Positions 1-13,037 of a stretch of 64,000 nucleotides of DNA are shown piece by piece; position 1 is the stretch's first letter; each line of letters opens with the position of its first letter. The stretch comes from Rhytidiadelphus loreus. Taxonomy: Eukaryota; Streptophyta; Bryopsida; Hypnales; Hylocomiaceae. Below the pieces are notes generated by a model. The model searched no databases. It was not told the DNA's origin and saw nothing but the letters and a program-made list of their open reading frames with translations. A program made the position numbers and the translations under genes. The stretch lies in assembly GCA_947034895.1 (NCBI GenBank), contig OX344765.1, positions 23,069,001-23,133,000 on the forward strand. Direction: 5' to 3'.

Positions 1-480
1 GATATGTAGTTTAGAATTTGTAGTTTTTCAACCGCTCATAGTTAAGTTTAAAATAAGAATAGTGTTAAAACTAGAATTTCAGACCTCGTTTAGGCATAGT
101 AGAATAATTTTTATCAAAAACCTTTGAACTAAATAAAGTTGGAGAATAAATTTAGTTTTCATTTCCAAAAATCCTTTTGAAGTTTAGAGACTCCAATAAA
201 AAGTTATGGGCAAAATTTGGAGAAGGTTTTTGAAAATGTCAAAGAAAATCAACCCCTTTTTAGAACCTTGTCCATAACTTTTTATTGAAGGCTCTAAACA
301 TCAAATGGATTTTTGTACATGAAAACTAGTTTGATTTTTTAACTTTGTTTAGTTCAAAGGTTTTTGAAAAAATTCATTTTACTATGCCTAAATGGGGTTT
401 AAAATTCTAGTTTTAACACAATTCCTACTTTCAACTTAACTATGAGCGGTTGAAAAACTACAAATTCTAAACTACATATC
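1..480. repeat. 480-bp foldback (palindromic) element
   Basis: The first 60 bases are the reverse complement of bases 421-480 with about three mismatches. Pairing continues inward with falling identity (61-120 with 361-420, 121-180 with 301-360, 181-240 with 241-300), so there is almost no loop. The ends read GATATGTAG and CTACATATC. The right end is abrupt at 480; the left end falls on the window edge, so the element may extend further. No coding potential is seen. The structure fits a foldback MITE or a recent inverted duplication whose transcript would form a long hairpin. Confidence 0.9.
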
Positions 481-1281
481 CCACATGGATTGTTCTACCT
501 CCCACCACCCCATATGTACATAAATATATTCTCTTCTCATCATTAAACACCCTAAATTTACTGGCTTTAGAAGCTAGTTGGAAAATGTCAAAGTTTTCTA
601 ATTTTTTTGGCAACTAGCTTTATATTCACTTCATTTGCTTAATGTCATTGAATTTGCTTAATTCACAACACCTGAACCTTGATTATTTAACTACCTATAC
701 TTGAATTTTGAACCATTGATAGTCGTTGGATATCGCAACTTCCGGTGATCAACTATAGGGGAAAAACAAATCATTAAGCGAAGTTAAATGTAATCTTGGG
801 GTCCTTTCAGTTGCTCTGTAACAGCCCTCCGGAACGCTGAGAATTTCTCTAATGGATAACCCAAATTTCCAAAATTGTGAAGATGTATTATAAATACAAC
901 TTATAAGAATAATTTAATGATGACTCTCCAACAATAGTTGTAAAATTTGATTCATAGATCATATCCTTACAATTTGATCAAATAGTACACAAACCAATAT
1001 TTTTTAATAAAATTTGAAGTCAAAAATTGAAAATTCCTTCTAATACCAATTGTAGATTGAATATTTGTGATTTTCACAAGAATTTTTTACCTTGAAGTTT
1101 AAAATGTTAAATTCTAATCATAGTGATCTTTGAAGATTTTTTTTTTTATTTGAGTAATTTTTGAAGAGTCATTTTCCAAACTAAAAAGCCTACTTTCTAA
1201 ATGCCAAACCTACCGCTACCTATTATTCAAATCTAAACCATGCAAATGTTATATAACCAACACATGTATCTTTGGAAAAAA

Positions 1282-1580
1282 TGATGGATGAAAAAAAAAA
1301 AACATTCATGTGCTTGGGATGTATTTGCATTCATCTATTGTTCAAAATTTGAACACCCAATCCTCTAGGGATTAAACATGTTTGACCCTTTTGAACTACG
1401 TATTATTTGTAAGGAAAAGTTTTGAGAATCTATATTGTACACATGTAAGAAAACTAACCCCAAGAATCTACAAGCACTTAGATCATTGGATGGAAAACAC
1501 AAAATCTATGTGTTTCGGACATGTTTGCATTCATCTGTTGTTCAAAATTTGAATGGCAGAAGGGGTCAAGGGATTTCAAT
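1282..1580. repeat. Imperfect direct duplication, offset about 205 bp
   Basis: The block at about 1282-1376 recurs at about 1487-1580. Both copies carry a TTTGCATTCATCT core followed by TTGTTCAAAATTTGAA, and both start with a GGATGxAAA-type stretch. Similarity is patchy outside this core. It is probably an old tandem duplication or two remnants of one repeat. Confidence 0.6.
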
Positions 1581-2269
1581 TATTGCACCTTTTTGCACTC
1601 TATTGAAAATGTAAGTAGGTTACCACATCCCTCTCTAAAAGATAAAAGGAAATATTAATAGGAATATTCCAAATCAAGAATACTAGAAGTCTATAAGATT
1701 CTTTCTTCTCTTCACGCTTTTTTGAAAAAAACAAAAAACAATAGAGTTTTGGCATCTATTTTACAATCATCATATTTTTCACCCAAATTGTATGTGTCCT
1801 TTTTGGCTTTGATTTTTTCCAATGGCAGAAGCATGGTAATTGTACAAAAAAAGAAGCACCAGCAGACAGGTATTGTCTGAGGGTTCTTATTATTAAGTTA
1901 ACACACATGCCATACGAGCTGTTACAAGTGTGTGATAATATTTCTAATTAATTGATACCTCATGTTGGGTTGTAAGCTGTAACCTCAAAATTCAAAGGGA
2001 CTGTCTCAGAGTGACAGGACTGATCTTTGAGTATAAGTGTACTTTAAGTTATCTTCCAGGCAGGCCGATGTAAGTTACAAGTATTGTTTTAATATTTAAT
2101 TAGTGTCACCATATGGATGAATATGGTCACCGTATCCCAATTATAGAACAAATAATATTTTGGTTTGTTTGGGTGCTTCACTTTTGGAAGAATAGAATTC
2201 ATCTCTATTAAGGTGGGTACACCCCAAACCATCACATTTTACTACTGAGCCTAGTTGCTATTATGAAAC

Positions 2270-2440
2270 TGGTCAAATTTTCACATATTTATGTTGGCAA
2301 ATGAAAGGAGGTTCCAACACACCAAAGAACGCCACATTTGGATATTGTATGCAAAAGTTATTAAGGGTCAAAGTTCATTTCTGAAAGCACTCCATCCCAA
2401 TAGGTACATAACTAAAATTCAAAATGTACAAACCTTCTAG
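2270..2440 (+). repeat. Short dispersed repeat, related to 39140-39310
   Basis: A stretch with TTTTCACATATTTATGTTGG, then GCAAATGAAAGGAGGTTCC and a CACACCAAAGAAC segment resembles 39149-39205 in the same orientation. The match weakens downstream. Borders are not defined and no terminal repeat was found. Confidence 0.4.
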
Positions 2441-2538
2441 ATGGCACTTTAACGTCAGGTGCCATTTAATAGCATACTACCTTATTGTACTTAGTGGTCA
2501 AGGTGGACTCCCTATCCAAATTACCCCCCGAAGCACTG

Positions 2539-2855
2539 GTAGGAGGTCCATAAGTGGACCATGATCTAAGGGCTGGAACTGGATTTTAGGAAGGTAAAAC
2601 ACCTTGAAATATTTTTCTATAAATTTTCCTTGAAAGACAAGGAAAATTGACATTTAAACCAAGTTGTTTTGTATTTTTTGAAGCTTCATGGAATTAGTTA
2701 TGAAATTTTGAAGTCAAAACACCATAGGGCTCTAAAAGCAACCACCCCCTGAAATGTACAACATTGGTACATTTTGATAAATTGAAGAAAGTAGAATGTA
2801 CCCCTAAGGCATGTTCCATTCAAAATGCCCAATCCAAGTTTGAGCCTCCTACCTT
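2539..2855 (+). mobile_element. MITE-like element, GGTAGGAGG family, copy 1
   Basis: A 317-bp block begins GGTAGGAGGTCC and ends GAGCCTCCTACCTTA, so the ends are inverted repeats. The interior matches the element at 21541-21858 along its whole length (for example TTTTCCTTGAAAGACAAG, GGAATTAGTTATGAAATTTT and CATAGGGCTC). It has no coding capacity. The left end has lost the TAA seen in copy 2. Size, terminal inverted repeats and lack of genes fit a non-autonomous DNA transposon. Confidence 0.85.
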
Positions 2856-2871
2856 AAACTGTATTTTTTTA

Positions 2872-3860
2872 GCAACGTAGTGATTTGGGGTAGCTCACTA
2901 TGAATTAAGTTTTTTTTTTTTTTTTCTTTGAAATTTTCACACAATATGTGCTTGAGGAGTAACTTTGAAGGTCCAACAATTTTTATAACTTTTGACTACA
3001 TGGTTAAAAAGTTGACAAATATGATTTAACATATTTTTTTTTTCATACCATTCTTTTTGAAAAATAGTATCCCAATAATTTTGTCATGTGTTTTTAGAAA
3101 TATTATGTTTCAGCCCTAAACACAAAGTATACCATAGTTGTCGTCTTACAAACTTGTTAATTAAAACAATGTAATGAATACACTCAATGTCCTAAAGCCT
3201 CAACAACAAACTCGAAGCTGAGTAACTTTGTCTAATTTTTTTAATTTCTTTTTTAAAGTTCAAGGATTCAAATCCTATATTGAAATTGTTATTTAGTACA
3301 ACCAATTTTATTTTTCTTGTGTCCCCACTATTATACATCACAATAAAAAAACTTAAAACACTTTAATTATTCATCAAGTTTATTTGGCATTGATGTTAAT
3401 TGTTGTGGAAGATATTATTTAACTCCTAAAGGACCAAATTGCGTTTTTTGGCAATATAGTGATTTGGAGCAAGTCACTCACTACAAGAATTTTGAGGCAT
3501 GTAGAAGGCTATTAAGTTCTGATTTTTAGCCCCCCCTACAATGCAAATACAGAATAATAAAAATAATAAATATATATTTTTTCAAAAAATATAATTAAAA
3601 AAATGAAAAATATATTTTAAAAATTGTCCATCTGACATGTCGCTAATGTGGCAATGATAGTGCCATGTTGGCTTCCAAATAAAAATATAATTTTTTTTCT
3701 CCTATAATTGCACCGTTGCTTTTCCAAGCTTACAACCTTGTTTAGGCCTAAAAATTTTCCTAATGACGAATGGAATTTTCATTTCTTTAAGGCACAACAA
3801 TGTTTATAACTTTTGAGTACATAGCTAAAAAGTTATTGTACGATATGGGTTTTTTTCTCA
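2872..3860 (+). repeat. Diverged direct repeats in AT-rich DNA
   Basis: Two motifs occur twice in the same order. AGTGATTTGG followed by a CACT-rich stretch is at about 2878 and 3458. A block reading CAACAATxTTTATAACTTTTG, then ACATxGxTAAAAAGTT is at about 2971 and 3795. Spacing differs between pairs, so this is an old, indel-ridden duplication or two remnants of one element. Confidence 0.45.
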
Positions 3861-6480
3861 GTTAGTTCTAGTAGATCTTAAAAAAATGACTTTATTCACA
3901 AACAAAATTTGAAATTGGTTTTCTAGGTTTATATATACATGGAAAGCTTTGAATCATTCCATTTTGATTAATGAGATGAGAATTATGAGGAGTTTTAGTT
4001 TGTGGAGAGTTATAGATCCTCTATTCTAAAATAAACTTTGAAGTCCTTGATTTAACTCAATTTTCAATATTTTGGGAAGAAAATAAAATCATAGGTTGTA
4101 GATTGTTAATCACATCATTACAACCATTGGGATCGGCATTTTTCAATTCCATAACTAAATTCTTAAGAATTTAGTATAATTTCTATTTATTCTCTACTTC
4201 TTTCTACTTACTATTTTTATTCTATATGTTGCAAAATTCCAAATGATCTCAAACATGTAGCCAACTTGCCTTGAAGAAAGAATCCAAAGAAGCACCAACA
4301 ACATGGACATCTTTTCATACAAATGTGACCTTGTGAAATGCAACTACCCTATTTTTTGCAAACCCCCCTAATTTTTGTCAATTCAAACACTAATATCTTG
4401 CAATCTACATGGTGGAAATTTCTGAGATTTTTCCACATCTTTTCAAACTAGCATACTACAAGATTCTATAGTTACACGTGTCCAAAGATGTATTTTTTCC
4501 TAAAGGTTGGTACTTGTAATAGAAATGGTAGTTTAGGAGTGTTTTGGGTGAAAATATAGTTGAGGAACTTTAGGGGTTATTTAGGATGATATAATCTTTA
4601 GTGTGAACCACACCAATTTACTAGATGACTAATTATTCATCCACACTAAATAATCATTTCAATGTAGTGTCAAATGAAGCTATTACCAAAAGATATGAGA
4701 TAATTAACATCAATATCCATTTCTATACTTACATTTGTATTTGTATATATGCGTGTCCAAAACTGTATCTACATTTGTATTAAAATATGACAAAAATTTG
4801 CCTAGGTGGACCCTTCATCCTCATTTTGTTTCTATCTCAAATTATCCTTTGCTTCTTAGTAGCTTGTGGTTAGTTTTGGGAATGGATAGCATTTCAATTA
4901 TTTTAATTGAATCATTGCACTATCTTAATTAAAGAATGTCTTGTGGAATCTATTCTTAGTCAAAATAGTAAATAAAACTACAAAGGTATATTTTGATTAC
5001 TTTATTATGTAAGGGAAGGGATTAGAGGTGAAACGCTAAGATCAAAGTATTCAAATTCAATTTAACTTTTTGTATGAAGGAGTCTTTATCTTCTTTTTTA
5101 TTTGATGAGTCATGTAACTTTGGTGAAATATATCTTGAGCTATGAAATATATTATATATTTTTTTATTAGGAGGATTTTTTTCAATATATTAGATGTTGA
5201 AAAAAGAAAGCAAATTTATCGAAAATGAATTTACCAATTTGTAGTAGATGTTTTTCAAAAAAATTGTATAGACAATTTTGAAGTATCATAACTTCTCAAA
5301 GCATTACATCTTTATAAATTATAAAACTTTACAATGAAGTGATGTTACAAAATAGTCTTGAAGTTTCTTTTTCAAATGATCATTCATGGTATTTTATCTA
5401 TACAACAACTTATGACTTTCCCTAGGTGCGCATCTTTCAATACAATGCTAATTATTAATTATATTCATTATGAAATCATTAGTTTTAAATTTATATAAAT
5501 TTTCTTAAAATTGCCTTGAAATGAACAAAATGTTATTATCCATCATCATATCATGAAGTTAGATAAAAAAAAGTAGGGACACAAAGTAGAGTAGTTTGTT
5601 CAAATTTCAAGTATCCAAATTAAAAATAAAAAGTCCCTTCTTGATGGTAATAATTGATGATTGTAATTTACAATACATACTTTCAATGGTTCTAAAATAT
5701 AGAGTTAGTTCTATGTATGGGTACACCTTTCTAAAGCTTCTTAGATGATACAATCCAATGCCCAATTTTGACTATTTGGGCACTTAGGAAGTAATAAGAA
5801 CAAACTTTAATATAACAAGAAAATGAAAAAACACAAAAGAGAGAAAACAATTACTAACTTCTTTGACTTTTTCTTTGAATGTACCATGTAAATAATTGTT
5901 GATCTTCATCAATCTACTTCACCAATATCATAAAATGTCTCTATCAATCATACTCCACATATACACTAGGAATAATCAATATTCCTCCCCTTTAATGTTG
6001 TAAAGACCATACCATTGATCAATTCACTTATTTATTGCATCCAAACTACCACGTCACTTCCTTTCTGTTTAGTTTGTTAGTGTTCAAACAATCACATCAC
6101 TTCATTTCTTAGTATTCAAAGAGTCACATAAATTCATTTTGCGTTCCAACTATCACATCACTTCTATTCTAGTGATTTGTTTTCCCTCTACTCTCATAAA
6201 AGTGCACTACCATTATTTTAATTGATGATGTCAACGAAAACATTGTAGACAAATTGGACCAATGCTTTTTTAAGCATGATTTTTGCCATTTGGCTACATT
6301 TCAAAAGATGTTTTTTTGTGAAGGAAATTTTCATTTTCTTTGGTCAAAATAGCCAGATTAATGTTGCATTTTAAGACCAATAACCAAATTTTACCTAAGT
6401 ATCATCTAGTTTTGATGTAGATATCACCAATTATCACATGAGTATTGAAGAATTAGTCTCCAAAATGATCCCCCCCACTG

Positions 6481-8594
6481 AAATGGACATTCACTTACTG
6501 AGATGTCCGCCTTTTCCTAATTCCATAAAATCACGCCCATTTGAGCTGGGGAACGCCGAGCGGATTGAGAACTAGATCATACACAGGCAGAGACCCTGAC
6601 GCCCCACCCAACGGCAGCCTTGAAACCCGGTAGAGACCCGGAGGGTACCAGAGCGCCATATGCAGCCCCGAAGAAGAGCCCGACTGCTGAATTCCGAGCT
6701 TCAAGTTGCTTGCTTAGCTTTCTGACTGCGTGTCTGCCTGCCTGCAGCGAGCTATTGCCATGATATCGTGAAGCCCGCATTCAAAGCTTCCCGTACCTCC
6801 CACTAACTTAACTTACTCATGAGCCCTAGCCTCCAGCTGCATGCCTGCATGCCCTTGTCGCAGCAAACCCTGAACAGTCAGAGCAAACTACTGTAGCGTC
6901 AAACCTTCATTCCCTTGGAACTTAACCGTTGGCGTGTGACCAATAGCAGCTAGCTGCAGCATCATCCATTGATGGTACCTCATGAGTATGCTCTCATCAT
7001 TCGCTTCCAGCTTGTTAGGACATGTGATCATTCTCATTTTAATTTCCTGTTCTCTGCTTTGACCGATCGAGGGAGAGAGAGCCTTAAAGAAAATTTTGTT
7101 TTGAAATAGTTTGAATGTACGTTCTGGTGTCGTCACTGGATATACATTGGATGCTCTTGAGAAGAGAATAGAATGGAGGCGTTATTGAATGCGTGTCATT
7201 TGCGGTTTTTTAGGTTTGTGACGGAGTGGTTGGAAATTTGAAGGTTCCAGCTAGGAGGCGGAGCTTGTTGTTAGGGAGAGTAGAAATTTTTACTGGAGAG
7301 GGAGATTGAGGAGGATGCTGAGTTACCATGGAATGCATTACTTGCCGACACATGCGAAGAAGTACGCCTCACGTGTCGTACGAGGGAGTACTTGAGACGA
7401 GCCTCTGTTTTCTCGTGTTGGCCGTGTGGGGAGCTATGGCTAAGACTGATGCAAGTGTTCTTGGTTTCTGAAAGATCACGCTGCATGTGTTACTCTTCTT
7501 TCTAACGGAGTTCATTCAAGAGCGGGCATGTACGCACGTAGGGGAGGTTTCAGGGCATATTTTATTTAGAGACAATCGCTGAGAGTCTCTGTCGGGTGTC
7601 AGATTTCAAGTACTTTGAGGACCAAGTGCTTGCTCAGTTTCTTTGGTGTGAAATGGAGCGATCTACCTCGGACATGTCCGTGGCGCTGCACGCCGACTGT
7701 GTTTCTTGAAGAGTACAAAACATTGACCGGAGTACTGAAGAAACTCAACCGTTACAGTGCTAAACCCCCAAGCTGGCAGCGACTGTCATGAAGGTTCGCT
7801 GGATTTAGTAGTCTTCTTTGCAAAGCGCGACATTCATGCCGTGAGAGACAGGATTATCAGCGAGCTCTCGTATTTTTGAATTCTTGGAACGTTGCCGATC
7901 ACGTGCAAGAAGAATGCAGGTTCATTACTTACGGGAGCTACTGAGGTGCAAGTATATATACATCCAAACACAGGCGAAATTCAACCTGCATTGTTACATC
8001 TTCTAGGCTTGTAAGTTTCGATTGCTTGGGCCCTTTTATGCTGCTTGCTACATTGTCAACCCGGTCAAATTGAGGAGTTGCATTGATAGAGTTGCCATTG
8101 ATTTTATTTCCTCTTGTTAGTTCGGGCGATATCAAAATTATTACTCCGGTAATATCTTTTTCAAAGAATGCAATTTATCACTCCTACTAGTTTCGACGAT
8201 TAGTACTGTCTGATAGCGAGTTTGCAAGTTTTGCTGATTAGATTGCAGTCGATAGGAGAAACGTTGAAATGCAACATCCGAATCCGCGCTCTTGATTAGT
8301 ACCCTGGCGCTTCCTCCGAACTAATCAGGCACTTTGTCCACGTGCACTGTGAGTGAAACCTCATAGCACTAATAGCAATTGTAACTGATAGCACGACTCC
8401 AAGAATTGCGGGAGTCTTTATTAAATCTGCTCAATTTGTTGTAGGTGCAGATACAAGGGAGCTCGTTGGTGGTGTGTATGAAAACAGCGACAGATAATTG
8501 CTGAGGGAGTGCGAGGGGTTCGTGACTCAGCTCACTGGCCGGAAGGAACGGAATATATTGCTGGTCATTCGCTTGCTTTCTATATTGTCCAGTC
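6481..8594 (+). other. GC-richer leader/promoter region of the EMS1-like gene
   Basis: From about 6480 base composition switches sharply from AT-rich to near 50% GC and stays so into the receptor kinase gene. No protein family is recognisable on either strand. Short minus-strand frames overlapping here and in the first exon have no conserved features. The region probably holds promoter, 5' UTR and possibly a 5' UTR intron, but I cannot place a transcription start. Confidence 0.5.
7953..7960 (+). promoter_or_regulatory. Possible TATA box
   Basis: A TATATATA run followed by CATCC lies about 635 bp before the receptor kinase start codon, inside otherwise mixed-composition DNA. If used, it implies a 5' UTR of about 600 bp. 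Evidence is the motif only. Confidence 0.25.
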
Positions 8595-11500
8595 ATGAGT
8601 ATCTTCACCCTTGTTCTGCTTGGGTTGCTGCAAGTAGTAGCCTTGAATAATATTTTCCGTCCTGCTCTGGCCTTGAATTCTGAGGGCACAGCATTGTTGG
8701 CACTTAAGAACGGGCTCAAGTGGCAAGGTGCTGATCCTCTTTCGAATTGGCTTGCCGTGGACAAAGACCCATGTATGTGGACTGGAATTACTTGCAACAA
8801 TGTTTCCCAAGTCATGATGGTCGCTCTTCGCCATGGTCTTCAAGGACCGATTGTTCAGGAGCTTTTCACATTGGTTCAGTTGGAAGTGCTTGACCTCAGC
8901 AGTAATGGACTCTCTGGAGCTCTTCCCCCTCAGATTGGTAACTTGACCAGTCTTCAATACCTGGATTTGAGTGCGAACCAACTATCTGGAGCGATCCCGT
9001 TGGTTTTCTACAACCTTTCCAAGCTACTGAACGTTGATGTTAGCAACAACGCGTTTTCCGGGATGCTTCCCAGAGAGATTGGGCGATTGATTAATGTGCA
9101 GTCACTTGTCCTCAGTTTCAACTCCTTCTCAGGGTCTATGCCCGGAGAGATAGGCAGTCTTGTGAACCTGAAACGGCTGGACCTCAGTTTCAACTCTTTC
9201 AACGGGCCGATTCCTTCTCAGCTGGGTACATTGGTCAACATGGAGGATTTGCGTTTGAATGGCAATGGTCTGTCTGGCAAGCTACCCACACTTCATACAA
9301 TGTCCAGCCTCAGTATTATTGATGCAAGTGGCAACCAATTAACTGGAGATCTCTCTCCCTTGTTGGCCGCCATGAAGAGAGTCAAACGCTTGGACTTGAG
9401 CAACAACTCTCTTTCTGGGGAGATTCCTAACCAGCTGTGGACTTTGACATCCCTGGAGGAGCTGGTACTTGGAAGTAACGATGATTTGATAGGCACCATC
9501 CCTAAAGCGATCTTTAACCTTGTGAACTTGACCACACTGTCCCTCCGAGAATTGCAACTTTCAGGACCTATTCCAGAGGAAATCACTCAATGCACTAAAC
9601 TCGTGAACCTTGATCTTGGTGGTAATCTCTTCACGGGTACTATTCCTGCTTCCATAGGAAACCTGAAGAATCTGGTAACTTTAAATCTTCCAAGTACGCA
9701 TATTAATGGTTCTATCCCTTCTTCTCTTGGCCAGTGCGTCAACCTTCAGGTCAGTATGCTTACCAAGTCCATGATATGGCCATGGGAAACTAACTGGAAG
9801 CTTAAAGAATTTTTTTCTTGTTTGAGACAAATGTAGATGTCATAAAGGTGCACTGTTCTTGAAATCGAAGCTGTGAAATCGAAAGCAACTCAATTTCCTT
9901 GTTCTTTTTCCATCGCAATTATTATTTAACAAGAAACTGAAACAAGGCACAGCAGGAGTCGGTAGCGGTTCCGGCTGCACTGATGTATTTGTTGGTTTAA
10001 GTCATGCCAATTCTCAATAATTTAATCTTCCATTGCAAGAGCTGAAGGAGACCTCGAGTCATTGTCAATCTGGAGAGGTGAAGATTAACACTGCTCATTC
10101 ATGCAGGTACTGAACCTTGCATTCAACACCCTTGTGGGTCCGATTCCTGATGAGCTGGCCACCTTGACAAATTTAGTTTCCATTTCTCTCGACAAAAATG
10201 AGCTGACAGGACCAGTGCCATCATGGATTGGCAAGCTGCAAAATCTTTCGAGTCTTACCCTTTCCGTGAACCAGCTTAGTGGCGTCATTCCACCGGAGAT
10301 AGGGAACTGTTTGAGCCTCAGGACTTTGGGGCTTGAAGATAATCGGATCACCGGATCCATCCCACCTGAGATTTGCAACGCGGTTAATCTTGAAGTTATC
10401 ACTCTCGGGGGCAACATGCTGACGGGCAATATCATTGATACCTTTCGACGTTGTACAAGCCTCACACAGATAGACCTCACTTCCAACCGGTTGTCTGGTC
10501 CGCTTCCTTCGTACCTTGATAATCTTCCTGGATTGGTTATGTTTGCAATAGGGGCGAATCAATTTTCAGGAGCCATACCAGATTCTTTGTGGAGCTCAGG
10601 GACCTTGCTTGAACTGCAACTGGGGAGTAATAATCTTAATGGAGGTTTGTCACCATCTATCGGCAAGAGTTCATTATTGCAATATCTGGTCTTGGACAAT
10701 AACCAGTTTGAAGGCCCTATCCCTGAGGAGATCGGAAATCTGACGAATCTCTCTTTCTTTTCTGCACAAGGCAATAACTTCAGTGGGGCAATCCCGGCTG
10801 GGCTTTGCAACTGTGTGCAATTGACCACCCTGAATCTTGGAAACAATTCCCTCACAGGACGAATCCCCTCCCAGATAGGGGCACTCGTCAACCTAGAGTA
10901 CTTGGGACTTTCTCATAACCTTCTTACAGGGCAAATCCCCATTGAAATTTGCACTGATTTCCAGGTGGTCTCTATTCCTACTTCAAGTTTTCTGCAGCAT
11001 CACGGAAAGTTGGATCTCTCTTGGAACGATCTTAGCGGTCCGATTCCTCCTCAACTTGGTGACTGTGCGGTACTGGTTGACCTCATTCTGGCTGGAAACC
11101 ACTTCACAGGTTCTCTGCCCCGTGAACTCGCCAAGCTTTCAAATTTAACATCATTCGATGCTTCATGTAATAATTTGACTGGCACCATCCCAAATGAATT
11201 TGGCGAGTCACGTAAGCTTCAAGGTCTCAACCTGGCCTACAATCATCTGACGGGGACCATACCCTTGACGTTCGGATACATTAGCAGCCTGGTGAAGCTT
11301 AACCTTACAGGAAATCAATTGACAGGGTCGTTGTCCCCAGGTATTGGAAACCTGACTCAACTTTCTCACTTGGATGTCAGCAACAACCGCCTATTTGGTG
11401 AAGTTCCAAAATCCATGGCTAGTATGGTTTCCATGGTTGATTTGGACTTGGGGGGTAATCGGTTCAATGGAAGCATCAGCGGTGTCTTGTCCGCAAGCGT

Positions 11501-13037
11501 CATGTGGCATCAGTTTCAAGCTCTTAATGTGAGAAACAATCTATTCACCGGTGGTATCCCTTCTTCTGTCGGCAACTTCACTGAACTATCATTTCTGGAT
11601 CTTAGCAATAATCACTTCTCTGGCAGAATTCCTAGTGAATTCGGGAGCCTCAAGAAGCTTGAGCACGTTGACCTTTCGAACAATGACCTGCAAGGTGAAT
11701 TTCCTGCGAGTTTGTGCGACTTCAAGTCTCTTTTGTTCCTCAACATATCCAACAACAGGATTACTGGGCGCATTCCCAACAGTGGAATTTGCAAGAGACT
11801 CAATCCATCCTCAGTCCTTGGGAATGCAAGGCTTTGCGGGGAGGTAGTGAGAAGATGGTGTGCACCTACATCCGAAGGTGCTGGCAGAAATATCAGTAGG
11901 GGAGAGATCATGGGCATTGTAGTTGGATGCACAATTATCGTTCTGAGTTTCGCCTGTTTCATGTTGCGGTGTTGCCGGTCAAGACGACGGCGACGACGTA
12001 ATGGAGTACCAAGGGATGCTGAGAAGGTAAAGTTGAATATGATTTCAGATACTGATACTTGTACGACCATGAGCAAGTTCAAAGAGCCCCTGAGCATCAA
12101 CATTGCGATGTTTGAGAGGCCTTTGATGGCGCGTCTCACGTTGGCTGACATACTACATGCCACTAACAACTTTTGCAAAACGAAGATCATAGGAGATGGC
12201 GGGTTTGGTACCGTATACAAGGCAGTTCTATCTGATGGAAGAGTAGTGGCCATAAAGAAACTGGGAGCTTCTACCACCCAAGGAGACCGAGAGTTCTTGG
12301 CAGAGATGGAAACCTTGGGAAAAGTGAAGCATCAAAACCTGGTTCCTCTCTTAGGATACTGCTCTTTTGCTGAGGAAAAGTTGCTAGTATACGATTACAT
12401 GATGAATGGAAGTCTAGATATCTGGCTACGGAATAGAGCTGACGCACTGGAAGTTTTGGACTGGAGCAAACGCTTTAAGATTGCAATGGGGTCGGCAAGG
12501 GGAATTGCATTCCTGCATCATGGATTCATTCCTCATATTATTCACAGAGACATCAAAGCAAGCAACATATTGCTGGATGAGGATTTTGAGCCCAAGGTTG
12601 CGGATTTCGGACTGGCGAGATTGATCAGTGCTTACGAAACGCATGTGAGCACTGCTATTGCCGGTACCTTCGGATACATCCCCCCAGAATATGGGCACTG
12701 CTGGAGGGCCACAACTCGTGGTGATGTGTACAGTTATGGGGTGATCCTCTTGGAGCTTCTGACAGGCAAGGAGCCAACTGGCAAAGAATTTGATAATATT
12801 CAGGGCGGAAATCTCGTTGGGTGTGTAAGACAGATGATCAAGGAGGGCAATGGTCCCGAGGCTCTAGATCCTGTTTTGGCCAATGGGCCTTCGAAAAATG
12901 CCATGCTATCGGTGCTGCTTATCGCCAACATGTGTACAGCTGAGGATCCCGTTCGAAGACCGACAATGCAGCAGGTGGTACAGATGCTCAAGGATGTTGA
13001 ATCGAGGTCCCAGTTTTCAACCTCGAGCAATTTGTAA
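8595..13037 (+). CDS. EMS1: LRR receptor-like kinase, EMS1/EXS type
   Basis: Exons 8595-9749 and 10107-13037 join in phase 0 (CAG/GTCAGT donor, TTCATGCAG acceptor) to give 1361 residues. Residues 1-27 are a signal peptide, followed by an LRR N-cap with a Cys pair (CMWTGITC), roughly 30-35 plant-type LRRs (LxGxIPxxLGNLxxL) and, near 650-670, the short non-LRR island with a QHHGKLDLSWN junction typical of EMS1. A membrane helix at about 986-1006 precedes an Arg-rich stop-transfer. The kinase is intact: GDGGFG 1081-1086, Lys1102 in VAIKK, HRD Asp1200 in HRDIKASN, DFG 1218-1220 and an HVSTAIAGTFGYIPPEYG activation segment, very close to Arabidopsis EMS1 by memory. In angiosperms EMS1 perceives the TPD1 peptide with SERK co-receptors to specify tapetum; the role here is inferred. 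It is longer than EMS1 (about 1190) by extra LRRs. The start is the first in-frame ATG before the signal peptide. Confidence 0.93.

Larger units (their letters stand above)
481..6480. other. AT-rich intergenic DNA
   Basis: No gene is recognised in these 6 kb. The DNA is roughly 30% GC with many poly-A and poly-T runs, and all open frames are short and without family features. The repeats that can be delimited (1282-1580, 2270-2440, 2539-2855, 2872-3860) are listed separately. Confidence 0.7.

Noticed and set aside
6577..8815. Several minus-strand frames before and in the first exon of the receptor kinase
   Set aside because: They overlap the kinase exon or its leader, lack any recognisable motif and are explained by the higher GC content there.
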